A stretch of DNA of 64,000 nucleotides from Acidobacteriota bacterium (GCA_027307335.1 DAHUXD010000023.1:62001-126000); one strand, 5' to 3'; shown: positions 35,949 through 44,891, counted from the stretch's first letter. Numbers and translations: made by a program. The notes: generated from the sequence alone by a model not told the origin.

Positions 35949-36320
35949 ATGGTCACAAAGCCCGAGACCGATCAGCCGGACAACTGGGAGCGCCAGCTCA
36001 AGAAGGGCTGGCTGGAGCTCGCGATCCTCGCGAGTCTCCGGGACGAAAGTCTCTATGGCCTCGAGATCCTGCGCCGCCTCGAGGAGGGAACCGACCTCGT
36101 CGTGGCCGAAGGGACCGTCTATCCCATCCTCAGCCGTCTGAAGGCGGAGGGTCTCGTCGAAACGAAGTGGGTGGAGGGGGAGGCGGGCCACCCGCGCAAG
36201 TACTACCGGTTGACGTCCGCCGGCCGTTCCCGCGCCGCGGCGATGGCCCGCTACGCGTCCGGGTTTCTCGGATCGATCAGCCGGATCATCGCGCCGCTCC
36301 TGGCGAAGGGGGAGAAATGA
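35949..36320 (+). CDS. PadR family transcriptional regulator
   Basis: A 123-residue winged-helix regulator. It has the PadR family core: KKGWLELAILASLRDESLYGLEILRRL in the first helices (for example LAILASL and YGLEIL), the VAEGTVYPILSRLKAEGLV recognition region and the GHPRKYYRLT wing. It would bind DNA as a dimer, usually repressing its own operon. It is the first gene of a three-gene unit with overlapping stops and starts (padR, HAAS protein, M48 peptidase). Confidence 0.93.
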   Translation: MVTKPETDQPDNWERQLKKGWLELAILASLRDESLYGLEILRRLEEGTDLVVAEGTVYPILSRLKAEGLVETKWVEGEAGHPRKYYRLTSAGRSRAAAMARYASGFLGSISRIIAPLLAKGEK

Positions 36321-36922
36321 GTCAGTCGGACGTGCTGCAGAAGCGCATCGATTCCTATCTCGCGGAGCTGAGGCGATGTCTCGGAGAGCTGCCGCCGGAG
36401 GAAGTCCACGACATCCTCCAGGAGATTCGCGGACACATCCTCGAACGGGCCGAGGCGAGCGGAGATCTGACGGAGGAGCGTCTCGTCGCCATTCTGAAGG
36501 CGCTCGGCCGTCCCGAGCAGATCGCGCCGCTCTACCAGGTGGACTCGGTCGTCGCGAAGGCGCGCGTCAGCCTTTCGCCGCGGCTCGTGATGCGCGGAAT
36601 CCAACGCTGGTCTTCGGTCAGCGCCTGGGGATTCGTTCTCTTCGTGCTCGGTGTCGTGGGTTACGCGACCGGCTTCTCCCTGATGCTCTCGGCCGTCGCC
36701 AAGATCTTCTCGCCCGACAAGATCGGCGCATGGATCCACGGGGGGTCCTTCAGCATCGGGACGACCACGGATCCGGCCGCGCGCGACGTGCTCGGGTGGT
36801 GGCTCGTCCCCGTGGGCCTCGCGGTCGGAGTGCTCGTCGTGTTCGGAACCACGCGGCTCCTTCGCTGGACGCTTCGCTTCGCCCGGATCCGAAGGCCGAC
36901 GGGACAGTCGGTAGTCGCATGA
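36317..36922 (+). CDS. HAAS-domain membrane protein
   Basis: A 201-residue protein starting at ATG 36317 (ATGA overlap). Residues 1-75 match the HAAS/DUF1700 helical domain (IDSYLAELRRCLGELPPEEV, LQEIRGHI, LGRPEQIA), and two membrane helices follow (at about 105-130 and 155-180). PadR-HAAS pairs are common in Acidobacteriota and Firmicutes and are thought to sense and signal at the membrane to PadR. The C-terminus is basic and cytoplasmic. Confidence 0.85.
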   Translation: MSQSDVLQKRIDSYLAELRRCLGELPPEEVHDILQEIRGHILERAEASGDLTEERLVAILKALGRPEQIAPLYQVDSVVAKARVSLSPRLVMRGIQRWSSVSAWGFVLFVLGVVGYATGFSLMLSAVAKIFSPDKIGAWIHGGSFSIGTTTDPAARDVLGWWLVPVGLAVGVLVVFGTTRLLRWTLRFARIRRPTGQSVVA

Positions 36923-38232
36923 GGAGCGCGCGCACGGCCGCCGTTCTGCTCGCAGCGGGAATAGTCGCCGCGACGCTCTTCGCGCAGCCGGCGCAAGCGC
37001 CCGCGCCGCCGCTGGCCGTCTCGGCTCCGAGCCGCGGCGCTCCCGCGACCTACACGCTCACGCCCGAGAAGCGCGCGCAGGCGATCGCGTACGCCCGAGC
37101 CCGCTACCGCCTCCACTTCGGCGCGTTCGGGTGGGGCTGTCTGGTTCTCCTCGGGATCATCGCGTTGCGGCTCGGTCCCCGCTTCCGCGACGTCGCCGAG
37201 TCGGCGAGCCGGCGCCGGATCGTCCAGGCGGCCGTCTTCGTGCCGCTCCTCTTCGCGACCGAGGGCGTGCTCGAGCTGCCGCCCGCCGCGTACGGCCACC
37301 ACCTCGCGCGCTTCTACGGCCAGTCGATCCAGGGCTGGGGCTCGTGGATCTGGGACCAGGCGAAGGGCCTCCTCGTCGGCCTCGTCATCGCGATCCCTCT
37401 CGTCTGGCTCCTCTACGCGATCCTCCGCAGGAGCCCCCGCCGCTGGTGGCTGTGGTTCTGGCTCGCGCTGCTGCCGATCCTCGTCTTCCTGATCTTCCTG
37501 ACGCCGCTCGCGATCGATCCGCTCTTCTTCCGGTTCGACCCGCTCGCGCCCGCGCACCCGGAGCTCGCGCGGGAGATCGGGAAGGTGGCCGCCCGCGCCG
37601 GCGCGCCGATTCCGTCCGAGCGCATGTTCGCGATGAACGCGAGCACGAAGTACACGGGGATCAACGCGTACGTCACGGGCCTCGGCGCGTCGAAGCGCGT
37701 CGTCGTGTGGGACACCACCCTCGCGAAGGCGACGATCCCGCAGACCCTCTTCGTCTTCGGCCACGAGCTGGGCCACTACGTTCTCGGCCACGTCCCGAGG
37801 ACGATCGCGTTTCTCTGGGCGCTCCTCTTCGTGATCCTGGCGCTCGGGGCGTGGATTCTGGATCGAGTCTTCCGCCGTCCCGATCGGTGGGGGATCCGCG
37901 GCCTCTCCGACTGGGCGTCGCTGCCGGTCTTACTCCTCGGCGTGACCGTCGCGGGCGAGGTCGCGATGCCGGCCGTCAACGGCTACAGCCGCGCGCAGGA
38001 GCACGCGGCCGACGTCTTCGGCCTCGAGGCGATCCACGGACTGGTCCCCGATTCCCCGCGCGCCGCGGCCGAAGCCTTTCAGCTCCTCGGCGAGACCAAT
38101 CTTTCCGATCCCGACCCGGCCCCCTTCATCACGTTCTGGCTCTACTCGCATCCGCCGCTCGCCGACCGCCTGCGCTTCGCGGCGGAATACGACCCCTGGG
38201 GGAAAGGGGAGGCTCCGCGGTACGTGAAGTGA
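36919..38232 (+). CDS. M48 family metallopeptidase (Ste24/CAAX protease-like)
   Basis: A 437-residue membrane peptidase starting at ATG 36919, overlapping the HAAS gene. After an N-terminal hydrophobic stretch and several membrane helices it shows HELGHYVLGH (zinc His pair with catalytic Glu) and the third ligand Glu in the later EHAADVFGLEA. The arrangement, with RMFAMNASTKYTGINAYVTG ahead of the site, is that of Ste24-type M48 proteases. In bacteria these probably degrade misfolded membrane proteins. The operon context makes it the likely effector of the PadR/HAAS pair. Confidence 0.92.
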   Translation: MRSARTAAVLLAAGIVAATLFAQPAQAPAPPLAVSAPSRGAPATYTLTPEKRAQAIAYARARYRLHFGAFGWGCLVLLGIIALRLGPRFRDVAESASRRRIVQAAVFVPLLFATEGVLELPPAAYGHHLARFYGQSIQGWGSWIWDQAKGLLVGLVIAIPLVWLLYAILRRSPRRWWLWFWLALLPILVFLIFLTPLAIDPLFFRFDPLAPAHPELAREIGKVAARAGAPIPSERMFAMNASTKYTGINAYVTGLGASKRVVVWDTTLAKATIPQTLFVFGHELGHYVLGHVPRTIAFLWALLFVILALGAWILDRVFRRPDRWGIRGLSDWASLPVLLLGVTVAGEVAMPAVNGYSRAQEHAADVFGLEAIHGLVPDSPRAAAEAFQLLGETNLSDPDPAPFITFWLYSHPPLADRLRFAAEYDPWGKGEAPRYVK

Positions 38233-38430
38233 GGGGGACGCTCCGGGCCCCCTTCGCGAAATATTCCCGTCGCGCAACGGCGGGATGACCCGGCGGGCGG
38301 CGCCCGAAGGATCTATTTGGATCTGGCGCGATGCCGCCGGCCGAAGAAAACTCCTCCTGGCGCCTCGGAAATTTGCCCGGGGTGCCCACGCCGGGTACGC
38401 CCGGCCGGCGTGCCAGAAAAGGAGGATCCG
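38233..38430. other. Intergenic region with small hairpins
   Basis: About 200 bases without a recognisable gene. It contains short GC-rich inverted repeats (for example CCGTCGCGCAACGGCGGG near 38267) and ends in a good ribosome-binding site, AAAAGGAGGATCCG, for the rubrerythrin gene. No promoter can be named with confidence. Confidence 0.4.
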
Positions 38431-39060
38431 ATGTTTCGCAAGACGCTTTTCTCCGTCCTCGTCCTCGCCATGACCGTGATGCCGTTCGAAGCGCCGGTCA
38501 GCGCCGACACCAAGCCCGCCGGCAAGACGCTGGCCAACCTCGAGACCGCCTACAACGGCGAAAGCAACGCGCAGGCGCGGTACCTCGCCTTCGCCAAGAA
38601 GGCCGACGCCGATGGCCTCGCGCCGGTGGCCTCGCTGTTCCGCGCGGCGGCGCGCGCCGAGGAGATCCACGCCGCCAACCACGCGAAGGTGATTCGCGAG
38701 CTCGGCGGAGTTCCGAAGGCCCAGATCGAGGAGCCGAAGGTGGGTGCGACCAGTGAGAACCTGGGCGCCGCGATCAAGGGCGAGTCGTACGAGCGCGACA
38801 CGATGTACCCGGACTTCATCAAGACCGCCCGCACCGAGGGCCAGAAGGGCGCGCTCGAATCGTTCAACTACGCCAAGAGCGCCGAGGCCGAGCATGCGAA
38901 GCTCTACACCGTCGCTCTCGAGACCATCGGCACGTCCACGGGCAAGGCGCCGGTCACGTACTACGTCTGCACGGTGTGCGGTTTCACGACGACGAAGCTC
39001 GACTTCACGAAGTGCCCGGCGTGCTTTTCACCGAAGGACAAGTACATCCTGGTTGGCTGA
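38431..39060 (+). CDS. Exported rubrerythrin-family protein
   Basis: A 209-residue protein with a signal peptide (FRKTLFSVLVLAMTVM, cleavage near VSADT). The four-helix diiron domain is intact: Glu in YNGESNAQARY, ExxH in RAEEIHAANH, Glu in GESYERDTMYP and ExxH in SAEAEHAKLY. The C-terminal rubredoxin-like domain has CTVCG and CPAC. Rubrerythrins are normally cytoplasmic peroxidases, so an exported copy is unusual. It should reduce hydrogen peroxide in the periplasm, fed by an unknown electron donor. A DUF2231 membrane protein follows 60 bases later. Confidence 0.9.
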   Translation: MFRKTLFSVLVLAMTVMPFEAPVSADTKPAGKTLANLETAYNGESNAQARYLAFAKKADADGLAPVASLFRAAARAEEIHAANHAKVIRELGGVPKAQIEEPKVGATSENLGAAIKGESYERDTMYPDFIKTARTEGQKGALESFNYAKSAEAEHAKLYTVALETIGTSTGKAPVTYYVCTVCGFTTTKLDFTKCPACFSPKDKYILVG

Positions 39061-39120
39061 GTTCGCTCCGCTGCCGGCCGCGATGGCGGCCGGCAGCATC
39101 CTGACCGAGGAGGCTCCATC

Positions 39121-39681
39121 ATGAACGGGCTCCCGCCGCTGCCGTCCTGGGACGGCCTGCATCCCCTGATCGTGCACTTTCCGATCGCGCTGCTTCTCGT
39201 GGCGCCTCTCTTCGTCGTCCTCGGTGTCGTCCTGCGGCGCGGCCGCCCCCTTCTCTGGGCCGCTCTGCTTCTGATGGCGATCGGCACGACGGCGACGTTC
39301 TTTGCCGTGTCGACCGGCGAAGCCGCGGGGAAGCTGGCCGAACGGACTCCCCAGATCAACGCGGTTCTCGAGCATCACGAGAATCTCGCCGAAACCACGC
39401 GGGTCGTTTTCACGGCTCTGACGGTCGTCTTCGCGGCGATCGTGGCAGCCCCGGTCGTAATCCGCCGATTGCAGGTCCCTGCGGTCCGGATCGTTCTCCC
39501 GCTGGCGTTCCTGCTGCTCTACGGCGCCGGCGTCGTCGTCCTCGCGAACACGGCGCACAACGGCGGGCGCCTGGTGCACGAGCTCGGCGTCCAGGCGCTG
39601 ATGGCGCCCGCATCGTCGCCGGCGGCCGAGCCGGTGGAAAAAGAGGTTGCCCGGTCTCTGAAGGAACCGAGAACGCCCTGA
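39121..39681 (+). CDS. DUF2231 membrane protein, probable haem/electron-transfer role
   Basis: A 186-residue inner-membrane protein with four or five hydrophobic helices and conserved His residues at helix ends: HPLIVHFPIAL near the N-terminus, EHHENLAE in the middle and AHNGGRLVHELG near the C-terminus. These match DUF2231, whose members are thought to bind haem. It may pass electrons to the exported rubrerythrin encoded just upstream; that link is inference from gene order. Confidence 0.83.
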   Translation: MNGLPPLPSWDGLHPLIVHFPIALLLVAPLFVVLGVVLRRGRPLLWAALLLMAIGTTATFFAVSTGEAAGKLAERTPQINAVLEHHENLAETTRVVFTALTVVFAAIVAAPVVIRRLQVPAVRIVLPLAFLLLYGAGVVVLANTAHNGGRLVHELGVQALMAPASSPAAEPVEKEVARSLKEPRTP

Positions 39682-39788
39682 GCCGTGAGCGCTCTCTCGC
39701 GGCGGCGAAGGAGGGTGTATCGGTCCCCCTGTGAGAGGGATGCTATCGGACCCGGACCCACGGGAGCCGAGCCGTCCAGGTCATCTGT

Positions 39789-40964
39789 CTATCTCTCGTC
39801 GATCGCGCCGTCGAGCGCCTCCTGCATCGCCTTCTTCGAGAAGTTCGAGACCCACTTGCGGAAGCCTTCGGGGAGCGGCTGGCCCGGCGGGTAGCCGAGC
39901 GCGATCCGGTCGACGTCGACCGCCGCCTGCACGTCGGCGAGCGTCACGCGACCGCTCTCGAGCGCCGCGTGCACCTGGGCGATCACGGTCGCCATGAGCT
40001 CGATCGTGCGCCGCAGGTAGGTCTTGTCGTGCATCGTCGGCCCCTGTCCGGGGACGATCGCGCGGAGGTCGAGTGCGTCGAGCCGGCGCAGGCTCTCGAC
40101 CCATGGCGTGACCGCGTACGAGTTCGTCGTCCAGGGAGGCGGACCCTGACCGTTTTCCGGGCTGACGAGCGCGTCGCCGGTCGCGAGGATCCTCTCGTCG
40201 GGGACATACATCACGGTCGACGCGGTCGCGTCTCCGGTGACGCTCATCAGACGAAACTCGCGCCGGCCGCTCCAGAAAGCCATCTCGTCGCGGTAGACGA
40301 CGTTCGGAAGGACCCGCGGCAGCGCGGCGACCTCCTCCATGAACTGCTCGCGCTGCCGGAGCTTCTCCTCCTTCTGCGCGCGGATCGCCGGCGTCAGCGG
40401 CGAGCCGTCGGGGAACCTGCCCGTCTGGATCGCCGCCGCGAGCTCCGCCTGCCGGAGCTTCTGCCCGGCGTCGAGCCCCTTCAGGAAATACGCCGCCGGC
40501 ATCCGCTTCATGTAGTCGCGGGTCTGATCGGTCGCCACGATGCGCAGGCCGGGGAACGCCTTCGCGTACTCGTCGTTGCCCGACCAGTGGTCCTGGTGCC
40601 AGTGGGAGTTGATGAGGACACGCACGGGCTTCGGCGTGAGCCTGCGGATCTCGGCGATTACCGCGCGCGCCGTGACCGCGCGCGTAGGGCTGTCGAAGAC
40701 GACGACGTCCTCGTCGTTGATCACGACGACGGAGTTCGTCGACGTCCAGTAGTCGAGTTCCTCGGGCGCGCGGAAGACGTGGACGCCGCCGCCGAGGTCC
40801 TCGTGGATCAGCATCGCTTGGGCCCTGGCGACTTCGGTCTCGAGCGGCCGGGCGGGCGCCGGACCGGCAGCGGCCGCGAGAGTCGTTCCCGCCAGGCAGG
40901 AGGACGAGAGCAGGATGTTCCTCAGAAGCGTCGAAGACATCGCGGGACCCCCCGCCCGTTTCAT
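39789..40964 (-). CDS. Exported MBL-fold (metallo-beta-lactamase) hydrolase
   Basis: A 391-residue protein with a signal peptide (Leu/Ser core, cleavage near LAAAAGP). The MBL zinc site is INSHWHQDHWSGN (HxHxDH), followed by further ligands in the VTGDATASTVMYV segment (Asp) and later His residues. The extra C-terminal helices are longer than in minimal MBL proteins. The substrate is unknown; such exported MBL proteins often act as esterases, lactonases or sulfatases. A start at the internal ATG 40940 is equally likely. Confidence 0.83.
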   Translation of the reverse strand: MKRAGGPAMSSTLLRNILLSSSCLAGTTLAAAAGPAPARPLETEVARAQAMLIHEDLGGGVHVFRAPEELDYWTSTNSVVVINDEDVVVFDSPTRAVTARAVIAEIRRLTPKPVRVLINSHWHQDHWSGNDEYAKAFPGLRIVATDQTRDYMKRMPAAYFLKGLDAGQKLRQAELAAAIQTGRFPDGSPLTPAIRAQKEEKLRQREQFMEEVAALPRVLPNVVYRDEMAFWSGRREFRLMSVTGDATASTVMYVPDERILATGDALVSPENGQGPPPWTTNSYAVTPWVESLRRLDALDLRAIVPGQGPTMHDKTYLRRTIELMATVIAQVHAALESGRVTLADVQAAVDVDRIALGYPPGQPLPEGFRKWVSNFSKKAMQEALDGAIDER

Positions 40965-41057
40965 ACGGCACGCCGGCAGGGGAGTTCGAGACTCGATGAG
41001 CTCTGCGCCACGGTGCTCGAAAGGACGGCCGCGCCGCGAACGCTTCTCTTCGTCCTC

Positions 41058-41315
41058 CTACTTCTCCTCGTCCTCTTCGCCGAGCTCCTCGACGGATTCG
41101 CGCGTCTTCTCGCTGATGACGCTCGAGCCGCCGCCCCCGCGCTCGGTCGAGCCGACGCCCCCGAATCCGGTCCCCGCATGGACGTTGCCGCCCACGCCGG
41201 GATTGTTCGGATAGCCCCGGTAGCCGTGCTTGCGCGACTTGCGGTGCTCGGGCTCCTCGGGCTCGGGGTCCGGCTTCAGGAACTCGTCCTCCGGCGGCAG
41301 GTCTTTCGGACTCAT
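41058..41315 (-). CDS. Small acidic, glycine-rich hypothetical protein
   Basis: An 85-residue low-complexity protein: acidic Pro-rich start (PPEDEFLKPDPEPEEPEH), a Gly-rich middle (GVGGNVHAGTGFGGVGSTE) and an acidic C-terminus (EELGEEDEEK). It is probably disordered. A strong ribosome-binding site (AAAGGAG, seven bases before ATG 41315) supports it as a real gene. No function can be given. Confidence 0.6.
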   Translation of the reverse strand: MSPKDLPPEDEFLKPDPEPEEPEHRKSRKHGYRGYPNNPGVGGNVHAGTGFGGVGSTERGGGGSSVISEKTRESVEELGEEDEEK

Positions 41316-41460
41316 CGTGAACTCCTTTCGAGTGTCCTCGAAACGTGCAATCCGCTTGCCGGACCGGACTACGCCGCCGCGGGCAGGGCCGTTGTCCTTC
41401 GGTCTCGGCCTCCGTCTCAGCAACCGCGCTGCTATCGTGCCGGGCGAAGGAGTCCTCCGC

Positions 41461-42450
41461 ATGAGACGTCTCGTCACACCCGCGCTCCTCCTCTTTGTCG
41501 CGCCGCTCACCCTCCCCGCCTCCGACGCCCCCATCCCGCTTCGCCCCGTCCACACGTTCTCGATCGTCGCGCGCGACCCGGCGACGGGGGAGCTCGGCGT
41601 CGCGGTCCAGTCGCACGCCTTCTCGGTCGGCTCCGGCGTGTCGTGGGCGGAGGCGGGCGTCGGCGCCGTCGCGACGCAGTCGTTCATCGACCCGAGCTAC
41701 GGGCCGCTCGGCCTCGACCTGATGCGCGCGGGCCGGAGCGCGCCGGACTCGCTGAAGAGCCTGATCGCGGGCGACGAGGGGCGCGACGTGCGCCAGGTGG
41801 CGATGATCGACGCCTCGGGTCGCGTGTCCGCCTACACCGGCGCAAAGTGCATCCCCTCGGCCGGCAATCACGTCGGCGACAACTACTCGGTCCAGGCGAA
41901 CCTGATGGACAACGACGGCATCTGGCCCGCGATGGCGAAGGCGTTCGAGTCCGCGAAGGGCGATCTCGCCGAGCGGATGCTCCAGGCGCTCGAGGCGGCG
42001 CAGGCGGCGGGCGGCGACATCCGCGGCATGCAGTCGGCGGCGATCCTCGTCGTCAAGGGCGCGTCGAGCGGAAAGCCGTGGAACGACAGGATCTTCGACC
42101 TGCGCGTCGAGGACAGCCCGCAGCCGCTCGCCGAGCTGCGCCGCCTCGTCAACTTCCAGCGTGCGAACAATCTCGCCAACGACGGCGACCGGTACCTGGA
42201 GAAGAAGGACTACGCGGCCGGGCTGAAGGCGTACGCAGCCGCGGAGGCGCTCCTGCCGGACTTCGCGGAGATGGCGTTCTGGCACGGCGTCGCGCTGGCG
42301 AACACGGGCAAGGTGGACGACTCGCTGCCGGTCTTCGCGAAGGCGTATCGCCTCTACCCGAAGTTCCGCGAGCTGCCGCCGCGCCTCGCGAAGGCGGGCC
42401 TCCTGCCCGACGACCCGAAGGTGATTGCGCGGATCGTCGCGGCGAAGTAG
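41461..42450 (+). CDS. DUF1028 protein with TPR-like C-terminal region, exported
   Basis: A 329-residue protein with a signal peptide (cleavage near LPASDAP). Residues 30-250 match DUF1028, an Ntn-hydrolase-like family: HTFSIVARDPATGELGVAVQS, VGAVATQSFIDPSYGP, GKPWNDRIFDLRVED. The C-terminal 70 residues are helical pairs (YAAGLKAYAAAEALLP) like TPR units. DUF1028 may have amidase activity but is not characterised biochemically. A dispersed repeat follows the stop. Confidence 0.88.
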   Translation: MRRLVTPALLLFVAPLTLPASDAPIPLRPVHTFSIVARDPATGELGVAVQSHAFSVGSGVSWAEAGVGAVATQSFIDPSYGPLGLDLMRAGRSAPDSLKSLIAGDEGRDVRQVAMIDASGRVSAYTGAKCIPSAGNHVGDNYSVQANLMDNDGIWPAMAKAFESAKGDLAERMLQALEAAQAAGGDIRGMQSAAILVVKGASSGKPWNDRIFDLRVEDSPQPLAELRRLVNFQRANNLANDGDRYLEKKDYAAGLKAYAAAEALLPDFAEMAFWHGVALANTGKVDDSLPVFAKAYRLYPKFRELPPRLAKAGLLPDDPKVIARIVAAK

Positions 42451-42457
42451 CGAGGAT

Positions 42458-42503
42458 CTCCTCCCTCTCCCTCCGGGAGGGCCGGGGCGAGGGGCGTGGT
42501 TGA
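42458..42503. repeat. Dispersed palindromic repeat, single copy
   Basis: CCTCCCTCTCCCTCCGGGAG followed by GGCCGGGGCGAGGGGCG, directly after the DUF1028 stop. A fragment CCCTCTCCGGGGC at 42519 may be a second, decayed copy. Confidence 0.8.
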
Positions 42504-42591
42504 GCCGAGTGTCTGACTCCCTCTCCGGGGCGGCGTGACGGGCGCCCGAAAGCGGCGGGCCTTTTGCATTGGAGCGCTCAGGAGCGGACAC

Positions 42592-43962
42592 ATGACAATC
42601 ACCCGAGCGCGCGAGCACCGCGGGGATCGCCCGGCCCCCACACCCGGGCCGCGCGCCCACCGCGTCCCGCGCCGCCCCAGGCGCACCCTCCTCCACGTCG
42701 CCGGCATCGTCCTTCTGTCCGCGGCGGCGGGATACACGATCGCGGTCTCCATCGCGAAGACGAGCGCCCCGAAGCAGACGGTCTACACGCTGCCGCACGA
42801 CTTCACCGTCGGCGACGCGACCTTTCTGCCGTCGGCGCTCCCCGGGGCATCGATGACCGCGGGCAACGGAATCGAGATCCTCGAGAACGGCGACGGCATC
42901 TTTCCGCCGATGCTCGCGGCGATCGGCGGCGCCCGCAAGACCGTGAACTTCGAGGCGTACATCTTCTGGTCGGGCTCGGTGGCGTCGCGGTTCCGCGACG
43001 CGCTCATCGAGCGTGCCGCGCACGGCGTCGAGGTGCGCGTCCTGCTGGACGCGGTCGGGTCTCCGGGCCGGAAGCTGAAGGCGAGCGACGTCGAGGCGAT
43101 GCAGCGCGCCGGCTGCCGCGTGGAGTTCTTCCATGCGCGGGCCCCGTGGAAGATCTGGGTGCTGAACCATCGGACGCACCGGCGCATCCTCGTCGTGGAC
43201 GGCAGGGTCGGGTTCACCGGCGGCGCGGGATTCGCCGACGAGTGGAGCGGCAGCGCGGACTCGCCGGCGCACTGGCGGGAAACGCAGGTGCGCGTCGAGG
43301 GACCCGCGGTGCGCGGCCTGCAGCGCGCGTTCCAGGAGAACTGGTCGGAGGTCACGGGCGAGGCGCTCGTGGGCGACGACTTCTTCCCGGCGCTCCCGCC
43401 GGCGGGCTTGGCCGAGGCGGCCGTGGTGCCGTCCTCGCCGCTCGCGGCGATGTCGGGAGCCGGGCGCGTCTACGCGATCTCGCTCGCCGCTTCCACGAAG
43501 GAGGTCTGGATCTCCAACTCGTACTTCCTGCCGGACGAACCGACGGAGGGCCTGCTCGTCGCCGCGGCGAAGCGAGGCGTGGACGTGCGGGTCATCGTTC
43601 CGTCGGACGCGCACGACGACGTGCCGGCGACGAAGGCCGGCGGCCGCGCGGCGTTCGGGCGGCTCCTCGAGGGGGGCGTGAAGATGTTCGAATTCCAGCC
43701 GACGATGTTCCACCCGAAGACGATGGTCGTCGACGGCATCTTCTCGACCGTCGGGTCCGCGAACTTCGACGATCGCTCCTTCCACTTGAACGAAGAGATC
43801 AACGTCTTCGTGTACGACGCCGACTTCGCCGCCCGGATGCGCGAGCTCTTCGAGCGGGACCTGAAGCGCTGCCGCGAGTACACGCTCGCCATGTGGAAGG
43901 AACGTCCGCTGAAGAAACGGATCGGCGAGTGGCTCGCCGGACCGTTCCGTTCGGAGCTGTAG
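42592..43962 (+). CDS. Cardiolipin synthase-like phospholipase D family protein
   Basis: A 456-residue protein starting at ATG 42592 (AGGAG seven bases upstream) with one N-terminal membrane anchor at about 32-55. Two PLD motifs follow. The first reads H196-R-R-x4-D203 (THRRILVVDG), with Arg where the catalytic Lys usually is; the second is standard, FHPKTMVVDG with SANFDDRSF behind it. Overall order and EAYIFWSG/ENWSEVTGE motifs fit cardiolipin synthase, which joins two phosphatidylglycerols at the membrane. The Lys-to-Arg change may lower activity or alter the reaction. Confidence 0.88.
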   Translation: MTITRAREHRGDRPAPTPGPRAHRVPRRPRRTLLHVAGIVLLSAAAGYTIAVSIAKTSAPKQTVYTLPHDFTVGDATFLPSALPGASMTAGNGIEILENGDGIFPPMLAAIGGARKTVNFEAYIFWSGSVASRFRDALIERAAHGVEVRVLLDAVGSPGRKLKASDVEAMQRAGCRVEFFHARAPWKIWVLNHRTHRRILVVDGRVGFTGGAGFADEWSGSADSPAHWRETQVRVEGPAVRGLQRAFQENWSEVTGEALVGDDFFPALPPAGLAEAAVVPSSPLAAMSGAGRVYAISLAASTKEVWISNSYFLPDEPTEGLLVAAAKRGVDVRVIVPSDAHDDVPATKAGGRAAFGRLLEGGVKMFEFQPTMFHPKTMVVDGIFSTVGSANFDDRSFHLNEEINVFVYDADFAARMRELFERDLKRCREYTLAMWKERPLKKRIGEWLAGPFRSEL

Positions 43963-43978
43963 TCATAGAAAGGAAAGC

Positions 43979-44077
43979 CACCCCTCTCCCTCCGGGAGAG
44001 GGGGTAGGGGTGAGGGGCTCGCGTGCAGGGGAAACGCCACCCCTCTCCCCCCGGGAGAGGGGCAGGGGTGAGGGGGC
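43979..44077. repeat. Dispersed palindromic repeat, two direct copies
   Basis: Two copies in the same orientation, 43979-44018 and 44038-44077, each CACCCCTCTCC-NN-CCGGGAGAGGGG plus a tail. They fill the gap between convergent genes and end just at the lipoprotein stop. Confidence 0.88.
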
Positions 44078-44548
44078 CTACTTCACCGTGAACGTCTTAG
44101 ACGGTCCCGGCTTCCCGTCCACGGTGGTCTCGACCTTGTAGCTTCCCTTCGGCCAGCCCGAGGCCTTCTGGATCGAGAACTCCGTCGTCGCCGGACCCGT
44201 CGGCGCGATCGTCTTCGTGTCTTCCTTCACGGTCTGCCCGTCGCCGAAGGTCCACTTCACGGCGATGACCGACGATGCGGCCGAGCCGTCGGTCGACACG
44301 ACGGCGAAGATGGTGTCCTTCGGCTTGAACGTGTCGCTCGGTGCCTGCACCTTCTTGTCCGGTCCCAGGGCCTTGCCGAGCGAGAGATCCGTGATCGTGA
44401 CGGCCGGCGCCGGCGTGGGCGCGGCGGTCGGCATGGGAGCGGCGGTGGGCTCGGGCGGCGGCGCGGGCGCCTCCTTCTTGCACGCCGCGAGGACGAGGGC
44501 CGAAGCGAGGAACGCCGTGACGAGGACGGACCGATTGCGTGTGTTCAT
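44078..44548 (-). CDS. Lipoprotein with Ig-like (PKD-type) domain
   Basis: A 156-residue protein with a good lipoprotein signal (VLVTAFLASALVLAAC, lipobox LAAC). After a Pro/Ala/Thr-rich linker it holds a single beta-sandwich with VKWTFGDGQTVKEDTKTI and GSYKVETTVDGK, reminiscent of PKD or bacterial Ig-like domains. It is probably anchored in the outer membrane or facing the periplasm. Function unknown. It lies 34 bases before the LysM gene on the same strand, which suggests an envelope role for both. Confidence 0.75.
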   Translation of the reverse strand: MNTRNRSVLVTAFLASALVLAACKKEAPAPPPEPTAAPMPTAAPTPAPAVTITDLSLGKALGPDKKVQAPSDTFKPKDTIFAVVSTDGSAASSVIAVKWTFGDGQTVKEDTKTIAPTGPATTEFSIQKASGWPKGSYKVETTVDGKPGPSKTFTVK

Positions 44549-44582
44549 CTGAACTCCTTCCGGCAGCGTGCTTCGCCGGCGA

Positions 44583-44843
44583 TCAATCGGGAATCTGGAG
44601 CTTCCAGCCCGGCTGAATCAGGTCCGGATTCTTCACGACGTCCCGGTTCGCCTCGAAGATCTTCTTCCACGACGTCGCATCGCCGTAGAACCTTTTCGCG
44701 ATCTTCGAGAGGCTGTCACCGCTCTGGACGATGTACATCCGAGCGGTCGGCGCGTTCGCCGCGGCGCCTCCCGAGGGCGATGGCGCGGTCGACGAGCTTC
44801 CCGACACGACGTCCGAGAAATCTGGCTTGGGATCATCCGGCAT
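44583..44843 (-). CDS. LysM domain protein
   Basis: An 86-residue protein with a Ser/Pro-rich N-terminus and one complete LysM domain at about residues 36-85 (YIVQSGDSLSKIAKRFYGDA, NRDVVKNPDLIQPGWKLQIP). It would bind peptidoglycan or related glycans. There is no signal peptide, so it is either cytoplasmic like the E. coli YgaU type or exported by another route. The length and single domain favour a YgaU/BON-LysM relative. Confidence 0.88.
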   Translation of the reverse strand: MPDDPKPDFSDVVSGSSSTAPSPSGGAAANAPTARMYIVQSGDSLSKIAKRFYGDATSWKKIFEANRDVVKNPDLIQPGWKLQIPD

Positions 44844-44891
44844 GGCCGTCTCCTTCCCGAAGCGCCGAGTCTATGCCCAATACAAAGACCA

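Noticed and set aside
42535-42591. Upstream GTG-type start for the cardiolipin synthase-like gene
   Set aside because: ATG 42592 has a good AGGAG site seven bases upstream; the added residues are not like the family N-terminus.
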